Origin: Chenopodium formosanum
Lineage: Eukaryota; Streptophyta; Magnoliopsida; Caryophyllales; Amaranthaceae
Assembly: GCA_024500155.1 (NCBI GenBank)
Contig: CM044880.1
Span: 5,208,001-5,272,000 of the forward strand
Direction: 5' to 3'
Length of the DNA: 64,000 bases
Shown: piece by piece, positions 46,026 to 58,546 of the stretch
Position numbering within the stretch: position 1 is the first letter of the stretch
How the letters are laid out: each line of letters opens with the position of its first letter
Notes under the pieces: generated by a model
Told to the model about the DNA's origin: nothing
Database searches by the model: none
The model's input: only the letters and a program-made list of their open reading frames with translations
Translations under genes and position numbers: made by a program

Positions 46026-49000
46026 ATGTCGACCGAAGAAGAGGTTAAGCGTAAGGCCGCCGTTGCCGAATACAATAAGAAGCTCCTTCAACATCGCGAG
46101 CTTGAATCTCGTAGCAGAAAAGGTTTTTCATTCTGAATCCCTAATTTCGACCTTTTGTCTTCATTAATTTCTAGGTTATTGAATTTTAGGGTTTTGAATC
46201 TGCTTTTAGTTTGTTTAGCTGTTTACGATATCAAATTTGCATGAATTTATATCTAATTTAACTCCGAGATAGTCGAATTTGATGAATTTCTAGTCGAATT
46301 AGTTAATTGATGTTGTGAGAAATCAACATCCAGTGTAATCGTAGTGGAATTTGAAGTGTTTAAGTTTGATTTTCGATTTTCGTTTAAATGTTTGAAAATT
46401 TATGGAAAATTGTTTCGCTATTCGTGTTTGTGATTTCTGACTGTAATTTCGTATCTGATCTGAAGATTTTAGTGCATGTAATTGGAAACGTTAGTTATTG
46501 GAGAATTTTAAGCCAAATTTTGAGTTTATTGAGAAATGTTTGCTCGTGTTAGGGTTTGTGAAGTAAAACGAAGAATTATATGAACTTGTGCTGCGATATT
46601 TGCAATCAGAACCTGTCAATTAAGAAGGCTCCTTGTTTTGAACTCTGTAGTCAATTTGCATAGATGCAGTGATCGTAGCCTCAAGAGAAATGTTAATTTC
46701 CGAAGAATGTTAATCCAAAATTTGAGTTTATTGAGGAATTATTGCCTGTGCTGGGGTTTGTATCTCAAATTATTGAATAAATATGAAGTTGTGTTGCGAT
46801 TTTGTGATTATAACTTGTCTAGAGTTGCTAACAGAAGAGGCTACTTGTTGCTAACTCTAAGCTAAGCTATGGTCAAGTTAACTGAGGCAGTGATGGACAA
46901 GCAACGCTTTAACTAACCTTACGTAAATGATCTTAATGCTGCTGAAGAAGCAATATGCTTTTCTTTTCCTGTTAGCTGCTATTTTAGTAACTTGAAATTC
47001 TAAAGTTTGAGAAACTATCACTTTAGGTGTTTTATTTGGAATTTATATTTCGGCATTAGAAAAGAATGAATGGAGGATGTGATGTGAGTAATTTATCTCC
47101 ATCCATGTAAGTGACGTTTGTAACCTGGACAGTGGACACATAGTTGTTTGTTTGGTATGAACCTGATCCATACAAGAGGCAATTCAAAATCCAACTTTGT
47201 AACTTTTATTCAACTAGGTTTTTGGTCAATCAACATTTATTTATTAATGGAGCTTTGGTAAGCCTCAAGTGAACGGCCAATTCCCGTGCTCAATGCTTTC
47301 CTCCTTTTTTTTTGTTCTGTTTTCATGCAAATTTGTTCTCAATAAATTGCATGCCTTAGACACTGTTAAAAATTGCTCTTTAAATTTTTTGTTGAAAACA
47401 GAAATTCAGACCAAAGATTAATAAGATTAGTGAGTGAAAGCAATGTTGAAAACCCACTAGTTTTATGAGTAGTGATGGTCGTTTCGGTCTAATAAATTTG
47501 CCACTTAGGTTTTGTGTTGAAACCTTGAAATTTAAACTATGCTATTTAAATATCTAAACAAGGTATATGGAAAAACAACTAGTTTCATCAGTTGTGACAG
47601 TTATGGAAGATGCTGAATAGTGGTGATGAGTTTTGGTTTATCACTATAAATTTCCATTGAGGTTGGAGGAGAGTGTTGTGTGTATTTTTTTTAGTTGAGA
47701 ATGGTTGCTTGGTATTTATGCAACTTGATATTTTGTTGATTCTAGTAGTGGATCATTTGTGTTGTCCTTTTGTTGTAGTGTGTTCCCTTTTATTTTAAGG
47801 CTGCTGCTAATGTATTTAATTTCTATATTTTCAGTGAAGGAAGAGTTGCGAAGTGCCAAAAAGGACTACGCTAAAACAGAGGATGATCTAAAGTCACTCC
47901 AGAGTGTTGGGCAGATCATTGGAGAAGTCCTAAGGCCTCTTGACAATGAGAGATGTAATTGATTTCTTGATCTCTTCTTGTCTGTTTTACCACTAAATTC
48001 ATTTTGCTGGTTTGTTACCTTAAGGAGTTAAGGTACCTTAGGATTTGTTGATCTTTTGCCACTATCCTTTTTTTTTTTCCTTTTCTTTTTTAAAAAATAA
48101 ATAAAAATAAAGAGAATTGAGAATCTCTTCCATTAGTAGCAGGATTAGAGTTATGTGAACTTTGTTGCTTGGACTTCCACTAGGGTGTGTCAAGTCTTGG
48201 TTGCAGGCTTATTTTTAATTATTCCATCTATGATGAGATCTTTAAGACAAAATGCTTTTGTTCTATCTATTTCACTGTCCTCTTTGCTTCATATCAGTGA
48301 TATTACTCTGTTTATCCAAGTGTTGTAGTTTGTACTTAGACGTGTACATATAACTTGAACAACCTTTTTTCCCTTAACTTTTTCCTTGGTCATTTAGCAC
48401 TGCAGTACCAAATAGATCCAATCATATAGGTGACTGAGTAATGTGTTTATGTGTGCCAGTAATTGTGAAAGCTAGCAGTGGACCAAGGTATGTGGTTGGT
48501 TGTCGTAGCAAAGTGGACAAAGAAAAGCTCACTTCTGGAACTCGAGTGGTACTTGACATGACTACCCTCACCATTATGCGTGCTCTTCCTCGTGAAGTGA
48601 GTTTCTCCTCTTATGTTCTCTATTTTACCTTGTCCTGCATCTGAGATTTTGTGTTTACTTCTGCCATGATTTCCATTTGGTTGATTGGGATTGACCAGAA
48701 GCTTAGTTGATTCTTAATTTTAAACTTATTTAAATGTCACTGCCAGCTGAGCTAGGCAGTTGGTGGTTGAGTCTTATCATGAGCTAATGTTGGAACTTAA
48801 ATGTCAAAATTATTGAAAAATCGTGACTGTTGCCAATTGCTGCTTTGGAGTTTGAATGTGCCTCAAACAATATTGGATTTGGTTCATTACATGCCTTATG
48901 GTAGCTCAAAGTATAAATGATAAGAGTAGTGTAAGATTTTTAACATATCTGAAGGTAAATGGTTTCCTCAGGAAGGGTTTTGTCTAGTTTATCAAGATGT

Positions 49001-52000
49001 TAAACTGACATCACTAATCATTATGCTAATGAATTCATTCGCACAGGATGTTTTGTTGAAGCTTGCTCTTCATAGATAAGATTCATTCTGTTGGGTGCGT
49101 CTTTTCAATATATTTGGGTCGCTTGTAGGGCATTATTCTGCTTATACTATATCTTCCTTTGAATTAATCTATAGCTTGTATTAGTTGAATAAATTTTACT
49201 CAGATTTTATCACAGAACACTAAGTCTTAATCCAGATTGTTTGACACAGGCTAGCTTTATCATAATTTCTGATGCCCTCTTCCTACAGCGACCGCATTTA
49301 AACGTTTAATTTATGCATTAAATTGAATGTGGTGATCCCAAGATGCAAAAAATAGGTGCTTAAGTTTGTGAAGTTCTTATTCAGTTGTGTAATTCTTGTA
49401 CATGTAAAGTGAGAATGTATTATACAATTATTGCAGATTTAGCGCATGGTTGAAGCCTATGGTTCTGTGACTTCTGTTTGCCACATCGCTTTATGATATT
49501 GCATCATGTTCTCATATGTTGCATATGCAGGTTGATCCAGTTGTATACAATATGCTTCATGAAGATCCTGGGAATATAAGCTATTCTGCTGTGGGAGGGC
49601 TGTCTGATCAAATCCGAGAACTGAGGGAATCCATTGAGCTTCCACTGATGAATCCTGAGCTTTTCATTCGTGTGGGAATTAAACCTCCAAAGGTATATAC
49701 TTTGTGTGGGACTGTATTTTCTTTGTTTATTTTTGTTTTTTTGGTTTTGTTACCTTGGGTAGATATTTGTTGGGCTAACGCAATATTTGTGTATGTTTTC
49801 CTTTACAGGGTGTTCTTCTCTATGGGCCTCCAGGGACTGGCAAGACATTGTTAGCTCGAGCCATAGCCAGTAATATAGATGCCAATTTCCTAAAGGTATT
49901 AAAGCATATGCATTTGAAAATGGTTGCATCCTCGTGATTTTTTTTTTTTTGTTTTTTTTAAGGGGAGTAACATACTAACGTGTAAATAACTGTTATTTCT
50001 TATATTTGTTATAGGTTGTATCAAGTGCTATTTTTTTTGTAAGGGGAGTAACATACTAACAGTGTAAATAACTGTTATTTCTTATATTTGTTATAGGTTG
50101 TATCAAGTGCTATCATCGATAAGTACATTGGTGAAAGTGCAAGACTGATCCGTGAAATGTTCAATTACGCTCGAGAACACCAAGTGAGATAGCGGCATTT
50201 AACGTAGTTATCACAGTATGAGGGTACTGGTTTAAATGGTTTCTTGTGGTTTATGACTTATGTTTCTATTCTCAGCCTTGCATCATCTTCATGGATGAGA
50301 TTGATGCTATTGGAGGTCGTCGATTCAGTGAGGGTACAAGTGCTGATCGTGAAATTCAAAGAACCCTTATGGAACTGCTGAATCAGCTTGATGGTTTTGA
50401 TCAGCTAGGCAAGGTATTATGACTATGAAACTCATTATAGAGTAATCTTGCTGTAATTTGTAGGCGCGTTGCAGTTGATAATTTGATGTTCCTCTTTGAC
50501 CACATTGTACTTTGTAAATGCAGGTCAAAATGATCATGGCAACAAACAGACCGGATGTGCTGGACCCAGCACTTCTTCGTCCAGGACGTCTAGATAGGAA
50601 AATTGAGATTCCATTGCCTAATGAACAGTCAAGAATGGAAATTCTCAAAATCCATGCTGCTGGTATTGCCAAACATGGTGAGATCGACTATGAAGCAGTT
50701 GTTAAGCTAGCAGAGGTGATCTTCTACTTTATGTAGACTTACCTATTATTTTCTGCTACCACATCTATCAAGGTGTTGAATATGTTGCCCTTTTTTTTTT
50801 TCCAGGGATTTAATGGGGCCGATCTACGAAACATTTGTACTGAAGCTGGTATGTCAGCCATACGTGCTGAGAGAGATTATGTGATTCATGAAGACTTCAT
50901 GAAGGTAATATTTGTCATATTTAGACCATTAAACAGCATGAGTTTTATTTGTGGAGCATGCACTTTTCCCCGTGCAACTCACATGCATTGTTTTCATTAT
51001 TTAGCCTAGTAGTTTCTAAGCCATTCGCTAATAGGTTTAGAATACAACAAAGGTGAGTGCTAAGAGCAACTCTAGTGGAGCGTATTTGCAAATTAGTTTG
51101 TTAGAGCAACTCCATTAGTAGCTACTCACTAGGGACTTGCTTGCAATATTAAATGAACCCTAGCCACAAGCTTGACCATTGGAGTTCGAAAATGCAATTA
51201 GTTCGGCCAAGCAAATTAGCTTGCAAAAAACTTAATTAAAATGAAATTAGAAAAAAAGAAGGAAAAAAAAAAAAAAATAACCCTTAATTTTCAAAGCTAA
51301 TTTGCTAGGAAAAAACTTGCATAAATTAAATAAAAATTAAAATGAAATATAAAAAAGTTAATTCGGGAGGTAGGATATAAAAAATTAGTAAGCTAATAGA
51401 TGGCCATTGGAGCTCTAAGCTAAAATGACAATTAGCTTAAAAACTTATGTGGCATAGCAAACGAATTTGACAATGACAATTAGCTTAAAAACTTATGTGG
51501 CATAGCAAACGAATTTGACAATATAAGCATCTCCAATGGTAAAGCTAATTCTCAAATAAGCTTGCCATACCACGTAGGATTTTAAACTAATTTTTTGTGT
51601 AGCTATTTTGTGCTCCAATGGTTAGCTAATGGCTTGGAATTTAAATGAGCTTAACTTTCTCAATTATCTCTAAAAGTTTAATTATATTAGTACATTAATC
51701 TCTAAAATTTTAGAAACTTCTTTCTCAAGCAAATTAGCTTGCTTTGCTTGGCCAAACTAATTGTATTTTTTAGTTCCAATGGTCATGCTAGTAGCTAGAG
51801 ACTTTTGGAAAGCAAGTCCCTAGCTACATCCATTAGAGTTGCTCATAACTCCAATTGTTGTATCTAAAGACTTGTTTGTAACTTCAAAAAAATCTCTAGC
51901 TACTAGCTTGACCATTGAAGGTAAGAAATACAATTAGTTTGGCCAAGCAAATTAGCTTAGACAAGCTTATTTGTTTGAGAAAAAAAAGTTTCCAAAATTT

Positions 52001-52610
52001 TTGGAGATTAATATATTAAAATTAATAAAGCTAATTGAGAAAGTCCGGCTTATTCAAAAAAAAAAAGGAAAAGAAAAAAGCAAACTAGTAGCTAGTCATT
52101 GCATTGGGGTATAAAATAGCTACAAAGTGGTTTTGCTTGAAATCATATGTGGCATGACAAACTAACTTAACAATAGCTTACCATTTGGAGATTCTCCGCC
52201 ATTAAAGTTGTTCACATAAGATTTTAAGCAAATCTCTTTGTATTTAATTTGTGCCCCAATGGTTAGCTTGTTATTTAAATGGGCCTTAATCTCTTAAAAG
52301 GGGCTTGCTTAAAAGATTAATTTATCAACCCTTTTTGGCATGTTTTTTTCTCAAGCAAATTAGCTCGTCCAAACTAATTTCATAATTTTGTTCCATCATA
52401 ATTTAGCTATAATTGTGAAGTTAGTGGCTAGGGAATTTTCAAACATTGCATGCTTAACTTGAAATTAATTTTATAAAGGTGCATAGTATATTTTTTATGT
52501 GATCGAATTACTTATGTTGTTTATTTGCTCTGCAGGCTGTGAGAAAACTAAACGAAGCAAAAAAGCTAGAGTCAAGTGCTACTTATTCTGCAGATTTTGG
52601 AAAGGATTAG
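46026..52610 (+). CDS. RPT4: 26S proteasome ATPase subunit RPT4 (tandem copy 2)
   Basis: Ten exons are inferred: 46026-46122, 47835-47954, 48460-48596, 49531-49692, 49809-49895, 50097-50183, 50276-50413, 50524-50715, 50806-50904 and 52536-52610. All phases agree, giving 397 residues, the normal RPT4 size. The N-terminal coiled coil leads into KSLQSVGQIIGEVLRPLDNE and the OB fold (IVKASSGPRYVVGCRSKVDK). The AAA+ module has Walker A GPPGTGKT (178-185), pore loop KYIGES (Tyr211), Walker B IIFMDEID (Asp237/Glu238) and RPGRLDRK. The C-terminus DFGKD lacks the HbYX motif, as usual for RPT4. It sits in the base of the 19S particle, unfolding ubiquitinated substrates in nucleus and cytosol. Exon 6 has a duplicated 3' splice site and intron 9 is swollen by MITEs. 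This copy should be the housekeeping gene. Confidence 0.96.
49960..50121 (+). repeat. 81-bp tandem duplication across a 3' splice site
   Basis: Two nearly identical units start AAGGGGAGTAACATACTAAC at 49960 and 50041. Each contains the intron end TTATATTTGTTATAG and the first 20 bases of exon 6 (GTTGTATCAAGTGCTAT). Only the second acceptor (before 50097) leads into the full exon; the first (before 50015) would read about 12 codons and then meet TAA. Confidence 0.9.
51055..52450. mobile_element. Nested MITE cluster in RPT4 intron 9
   Basis: GAGCAACTCCATTAGTAGCT at about 51104 is mirrored by a complementary end near 51845 (TAGCTACATCCATTAGAGTT-GCTC), giving an element of about 740 bp. A second related pair starts at about 51845 and 52200. 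Internal words such as GGCCAAGCAAATTAGCTTG recur in both directions, and a 50-bp direct repeat (GACAATTAGCTTAAAAACTT...) sits at 51428-51520. The terminal motif is common in hAT-type plant MITEs, but the superfamily is inferred. Confidence 0.55.
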
Positions 52611-53106
52611 TACTAAAAAAAATTCACAAATTTTCTTATAATTCTTTGTTCTATCTCTTTGTTCTATTGTGAATTTTCAAATTTAAACTATGGTTTTATA
52701 CTAGCTTTAATTTCTTAACAAATTCTTCATTTGCATTAACCTTGATACTTTAAATTCTTTCCCTTTTTATCTTACAGGGTTCAGCTAAAATTTGAAACAT
52801 AATTCTGTTATTAAAAAAACTATTCCATTTTGCATAATGTCTCATTTAGCAAGTGTTCTAATTTTCAAGATGTAATTGGAGTTCAAGGTAATCTTGCAGA
52901 AGAACTACTAGCCTTTTGGTAAAATTTGACGTCATCACTCATCAGCTGCTGAACATTAAAAACCTTGCATAAACCTTGCAGCAACGTTCATAAACAAATG
53001 ACACGAGTTAATAGTGAATAAATTACAAAATTTAAGATAATTTGCCTATAATTAAAAATTTAAGCTGCAAAACTAAGAATTCTATTGAATTCATATCAGA
53101 CTAGTC
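52611..53106. other. Convergent 3' flanks of RPT4 and IMPL2
   Basis: The two genes end facing each other here, about 500 bp apart. The sequence is AT-rich with no open frame of note and should contain both 3' UTRs and polyadenylation signals. I cannot fix the sites by eye. Confidence 0.5.
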
Positions 53107-56100
53107 TCACTTCCAACCCAGTGTTAAGACGGTTTGTTGGTGAAGCTTAGCATCCCCGGCAGCTACCACATTATACTCTAAACAATGATTACAAAAAGTC
53201 AGAACAAATATGCACAAACATATAAAAACATATCAATACTCGAATGGTTAAGAGAGTCATGTTTTTGCACCTGTTGCCTTAGATTCTGGTGAAGCTTCCC
53301 AGTGGAATTCTTCGCCTTTCCAATCAGTTATAGTCCCACCGGCCCCTTTAATAACCGGTATTAATGCAAGGAAGTCATATGGCTGAAAATAACCAGGAAA
53401 CTAAATCAATCAGAAAGAAAAGGAGTAAACATATACGTGTAACATGTTTAAGACGGTGAACATAAGATTTTTGGTAAGATTAGTCAGCTCACCTTCAAGC
53501 CAGATTCAACTACGACATCTACAAACCCAGAAGCTAGAAGAGCATAGGCATAACAGTCACATCCATAGAGTGGCACTTTAACCTGTTTTAAGTTTTTGAT
53601 ATTAGATTTGCAAGATAGTTGCTAAGTGGAAGCAAATGCGAATTAGATATCATATACCTTATTCCTAACGCGAATGAAAGCATCTTCAGCAACCCCGGCA
53701 AATAGATGGGGACTTGTAGTGTACCTTAACAAGGCAAGCAGAAATACAGCTGAAACTTATGATCATCCAATTTATTATCATTAAAAGAGGTCAACAAAAA
53801 TGAAGGCCAAATGAGGCAATTATTCTGAATACTGTTTGTAAGAGAAATAAGAAGACCTACAAATACGCTTGTGATAGATCTGTACAGCTTCGTGTTGACA
53901 CATATTGCCCATTCAATGTAGTCCTCTTCCCACTGATACCAACCCATCGTTCTCTGAGAATAGGTTGATCAATTACACCCAGAATCTGCAAGCATTAACA
54001 TTACCTATTTAAAAAAACATTGAAAATGGGGGAGCAATAGAAATTACAGCACCTAAATAGCTGCCAATCATGAAATTTTTATAGCAATGAAAAAACTCCT
54101 GTAAAGATTATCGCTAGGCGGTAGTAAGCAAAACAAACAGCACAGCAAATTTCTCATTAGTTTTTTTTTTTTTTTTTTTTCACGATATGAGGTCGGTCAA
54201 AAACCTATACAGCATTACAAAGATTCACACAAATTACAATTGAGCCATACCGGCTTACCCTTGTACAGAAGAGCTATAAGAGTGCCAAATACAGGTTTTC
54301 CTGGAGATATGTATCAAGAAAAGTGAGTCTTAACATCATATTACCAAAACTTCATTTAATTATGAAAGGAAATTGACAGGAATTACCAGTTATAAAGCTC
54401 TTTGTGCCATCAATAGGATCTAAAACCCATACGTAATCTGAATGTTTTTCTTTACACCTCCAACCATTTTCTTCTCCAAAACTGCGAATAAATAACAATG
54501 TCAGAATTTAGTACTTGAACATCATTGCACTACTTTATTCCTTTCAGCAATAAGGCTAACCCATGTCTTGAAGGGAAAGTCACACTCATGATCATGAAAT
54601 GACAGTATGATGATACGAGCTCACAACTTCAACTTACATTGCATGAGAAGGAAAATGTTTCATGATAATTGTAACCATTGATTCCTCTGCGGTTCGATCA
54701 GCAATAGTAACTGGACCTATAGTTCATATTATAACAATATCAAAAATCTGGGAATGATCTAGTTTCATCAAAAGTTAGGAGCAGTTCAGTATCATTCAAA
54801 GGAAAAAAGGAGATTCAAATGTATTGATCATTAAATTTTCAACAAAAGACCAATCCAATATTACAAGCATAAACCATGTCAGTCCTTGGAAGTACCATAG
54901 GAAAGATTTTAAAAGGAAATTGTTGTATATACAATGTGCGCACACGCGCGCGCGCACACACACACACACACACACAAAAAAAAAAAAAAACTTCGGTCCG
55001 TTCATTTTTTAATGTACATCAGTACATAGATGCCAAATCAAGATAAACATTAGTTAAATGCTCTAAACGGTGAAAGATGAAATCTTGCAAAAACATCAAG
55101 TGTCTCTGGCAGTTTAAGACATTCGGTGATCACTGCTATAGTTACTACATATTCATTTTTAGGCACAATTATTCTAGCTGCTAATTGATTTGTATCAGCA
55201 TGCAAAGGCAAGAAAAGTGAAAAAAAGAAGTTCCTGATTAATGATGAATTGATCAAATTAGTTGATGTTTCATTTTCTAGCTTCTAAGTGAACCACAGTC
55301 AGATACATGTGAGTTGTCTTGTACTCATACTGTCCTGAATAACTGTCTCAAGTGAAAAGTGAAAAGTCCAAATTTGTAAACCTTGGCCAAAAAAACAATA
55401 AACTATGTTGACGTAAGAGGTAATCCTCAACAAATATACTAACTGAACAAGTAATTATCATAATGTTCGCAATCAGACTACGTAAGATACAAAAAGTTTG
55501 GCATCAAGAACCAAAAAAGTGCTAATTTGAGAACATCAATTCATGGCAAAATCTTATGTTGTGTTAATTAACTAAGCATAAATGTACTTCAGTTTTTAAG
55601 AGTCAACACCAATTGAAGTTAGAAGTGTGGATGACTAGTAATTCTCTATCAGAACAAACAAGATTTGTAAGCAATAATTTCTTTTTATTTAAAAACGTCT
55701 TACGTTAGTCTAATGCATACAAAATCGTTAGAATACTCATTATCAGTCAGCCAGCAAAAACATAATAAGTGTGAACAATAGTCTCAGAGATTGCAGTGTC
55801 CAGCAGCCCCAGAAATTCATGGCTCAGCAACAATTTCAAACTCGTTTCCACAATAACAGAGCTTACTAAAACAAACATGAGACACAGAGCAAATACAAAA
55901 TGTGATAAAATTAAATTACCTACAAGCAAATCAATAAAATCTTGAAATTAACAACAAAAACAGAAGTTGAGGAGTGCTTATACTCATAATATATGCAACT
56001 AAAGGTGAATTAGAACTCAAATTCCACTTGCCTATTGTTCAAATCAGTCATGTATTACTTGAATTCCACTTACCTAATAACTAATAGCTTGACTAAAAGT

Positions 56101-56443
56101 AGCAAATTCTGCAACCATAAAGAAAGAGTGAAATTACTTGAATGTCAAAGCACATAACAGAGCTTACTAATGCCATCGCTATACAAAATTGCATTACCTA
56201 CAGAAGCAGCAAACATGAGACACTAAAAATCAAACAAAAATACTTAGACTGATAGAATAAGTATATACTTCGTATTATATACTACACTTTTCATTAAGAT
56301 ATATGCAAACTTCATAAATCAATTTCAAACTAGATCAGTTGTTTTATCAGCATGTTTTCAGCAAAAGCTTCCTCGACTGTAGACTGGCCAAAGTAACCAA
56401 ACAGATGAAAATATAGCATGTTTTGCCAAAAATTGTGTAGAAA

Positions 56444-56500
<57 letters not shown>

Positions 56501-58176
56501 ACGTCATATTTTGTCAAAAAAAAAAATTGAATTTCTTTCAAAATTGATTTATGATGTGCTAAAATACTAAATACACGATTGATTTGTTGATAAAACAAGT
56601 AATTTTCACATTTTGGCAATTAGATTAGGAAAGATATAAAAAAAGTGACAAAACATCCACAAAAACCACAATTCCACAAAGAAACAAAAAGAAGTATGAT
56701 GCAACCTAAGCTTAGTGAATCGGCCAAGTGTAGATCTGCCTCAGTGTTCAACAGTCAACACCTATAGAAGTTATAAGTTTGGATGACTAGTCAGTCTTGA
56801 TCAGAACAAACAAGATTGGTAAACAAACGAAATGATTCCTTTTCATTATTCTAATTTTTACAAAATTATTAGAATAATAAACATCCTCAAATCAACAATC
56901 AGCTTATTCGTTATATAAATGAACAAAATTCTCAGAAAATGCAGTTTCCAGCAGCCCTAGGGCTCGATGACTCAGCTACATTTTCAAACTCGTTTCCACA
57001 ATAACAGAACTTACTAAAACAGGTAAACAACCATGATACACAGAGCCACAGAGAAACTCAGTAAATATAAGTTATAAAACTACTTAATTAAAATCAAAAT
57101 CAAGAAAATCTCTAAATAATAATCGAAACAGTGATTGAGCAGTGCTTGAATACACAAAAGGCAGAATTAGAACTCGAAATTCCACTTGTCAATCGTTAAA
57201 ATCAGTCATGTAACCTAACAACTGAGAGCCTGACTAGAAGTAGCATATTATGCAGCCAGGAGAAAGAGTAAAACAACTTGAATTTCGACGAACGAATCAT
57301 GGAATAGCTTACTAATGTCATCATTATATAAAATTACAAAACATACAGATGCAAAAATGAGACGCTGATGATCCAAACAACCAAAATAATGTACTAAAAT
57401 TGATAAAATATTTATATATTAGGAATTTATCATGTAGTTACACTATTCATTGAGAAATATGCATATTTCAAACTATATCAGTCATCAAAATAAGTATATA
57501 CTGAATCTGCATGTTTTCGGCAAAATGCTACAAATTAATCAACGGTAGTAAATGCTACACAACTGAAAATTGAACAAATTGAGCCAAAAATTATGGAGAA
57601 ATATAGGAAAATAAATCAGTTAAGCGCATTTTCTCAATCAATTTTGAATACTTACAGAACTAATTTGTGATGTTAAAAATAATCATCATGATAAATTGAA
57701 TTTCTAAAGATGAATCAAAACACACTGAAACAATCAAACAACTAAAATTTGACCTAATTAACAAAAAATCATAGTAAAACACTTCAAATGTGAAGAAAAA
57801 ATCGTGAAAAATGAAACTCACTGGAGTCGTCTTTATCGAGAATCTCGAATTTCTTCCGGAAGAATCCGCGGATGACTTCGCCGGAAGCATCAGCGAGCTC
57901 ATTCGCAACATCAGCGAATCGATCAAGGTCACCATTGTCGAAGCCGAGTTGTAGTTCTTCAATCGGATGATTCGAGAAGTCCGAATTCGACGCCGCCATT
58001 GAAATCGGAGCGAGGTTAGCTCGAGAAGAGAGAGAGAAACTTGAGGTGAAGAGAGAGGAAGTGGAAGAGAAACGGAGCGATTGAAATGGATGAAGATTGG
58101 GGATGAATTTGGAGGAATTTGAGGAGAGAGAAAGGAAAGGGGGAGAATGAGAGAGGAGATGAGCTTGGGAGTACAT
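53107..58176 (-). CDS. IMPL2: Histidinol-phosphate phosphatase IMPL2, plastid
   Basis: Nine exons are inferred: 58176-57822, 54716-54638, 54481-54387, 54300-54251, 53985-53861, 53724-53658, 53582-53493, 53382-53271 and 53177-53107. All phases agree, giving 347 residues (Arabidopsis IMPL2 about 346). The first 60 residues are rich in Ser, Phe and Leu with few acidic residues, a typical chloroplast transit peptide. The inositol-monophosphatase fold shows the metal sites: SPVTIADRTAEE, GEENGW (Glu148), then WVLDPIDGTKSF (Asp166, Asp169), and a C-terminal PYDFLALIPVIKGAGGTITD. In this family IMPL2 removes phosphate from histidinol phosphate, the penultimate step class of histidine synthesis in plastids; related IMPL1 acts on inositol and galactose phosphates. 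Exon 4 continues to the second possible donor (CCG|GTATGG), required by frame. Intron 1 is 3.1 kb and internally duplicated. Confidence 0.93.
54938..54990. repeat. (CG/CA)n microsatellite with poly-A in IMPL2 intron 1
   Basis: Alternating purine-pyrimidine GCGCACACGCGCGCGCGCAC runs into (CA)n and then a poly-A of about 14. The GC/AC part could adopt Z-DNA. Non-coding, inside intron 1. Confidence 0.8.
55590..57640. repeat. Tandem duplication of about 1.15 kb inside IMPL2 intron 1
   Basis: Blocks at about 55595-56460 recur in the same order at about 56745-57610: AGTCAACACC, GGATGACTAGT, ATCAGAACAAACAAGAT, TCAAACTCGTTTCCACAATA, AAATCAGTCATGTA, GCTTACTAATG and GCATGTTTTC-GC-AAA. Identity is moderate, so the event is old. 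A poly-A tract of about 49 (56449-56497) interrupts the first copy. No exon is duplicated. Confidence 0.75.
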
Positions 58177-58503
58177 TTGCGCTGAGGAGAGAGAAAAGGG
58201 GCGGGAATCTGAAGTGGTGAGTAGGTGAATGAGGGGGGTTTGTTCTGTTAAGTGTTAAGCAGATAGTCCCCCATTTTTGTACCGCGAACTAGTTTATAAC
58301 TTTAAACTATTGTAGTGTATGCACTTCATTGGTCATGGAGGTTGATCGGCTGTTAAAAGAGTTGTTGTAATTTGATTAACATAATTACACGATGCGTAGG
58401 ATTGAGACTAGGAAACAAAGGAGATTTTGTTGAGAAACTTGATTCGGCTCACATTTGAATTAGTTAGAGTCTAATAGGTTCTGGATTATTGGATGAGGTT
58501 CCC

Positions 58504-58546
<43 letters not shown>

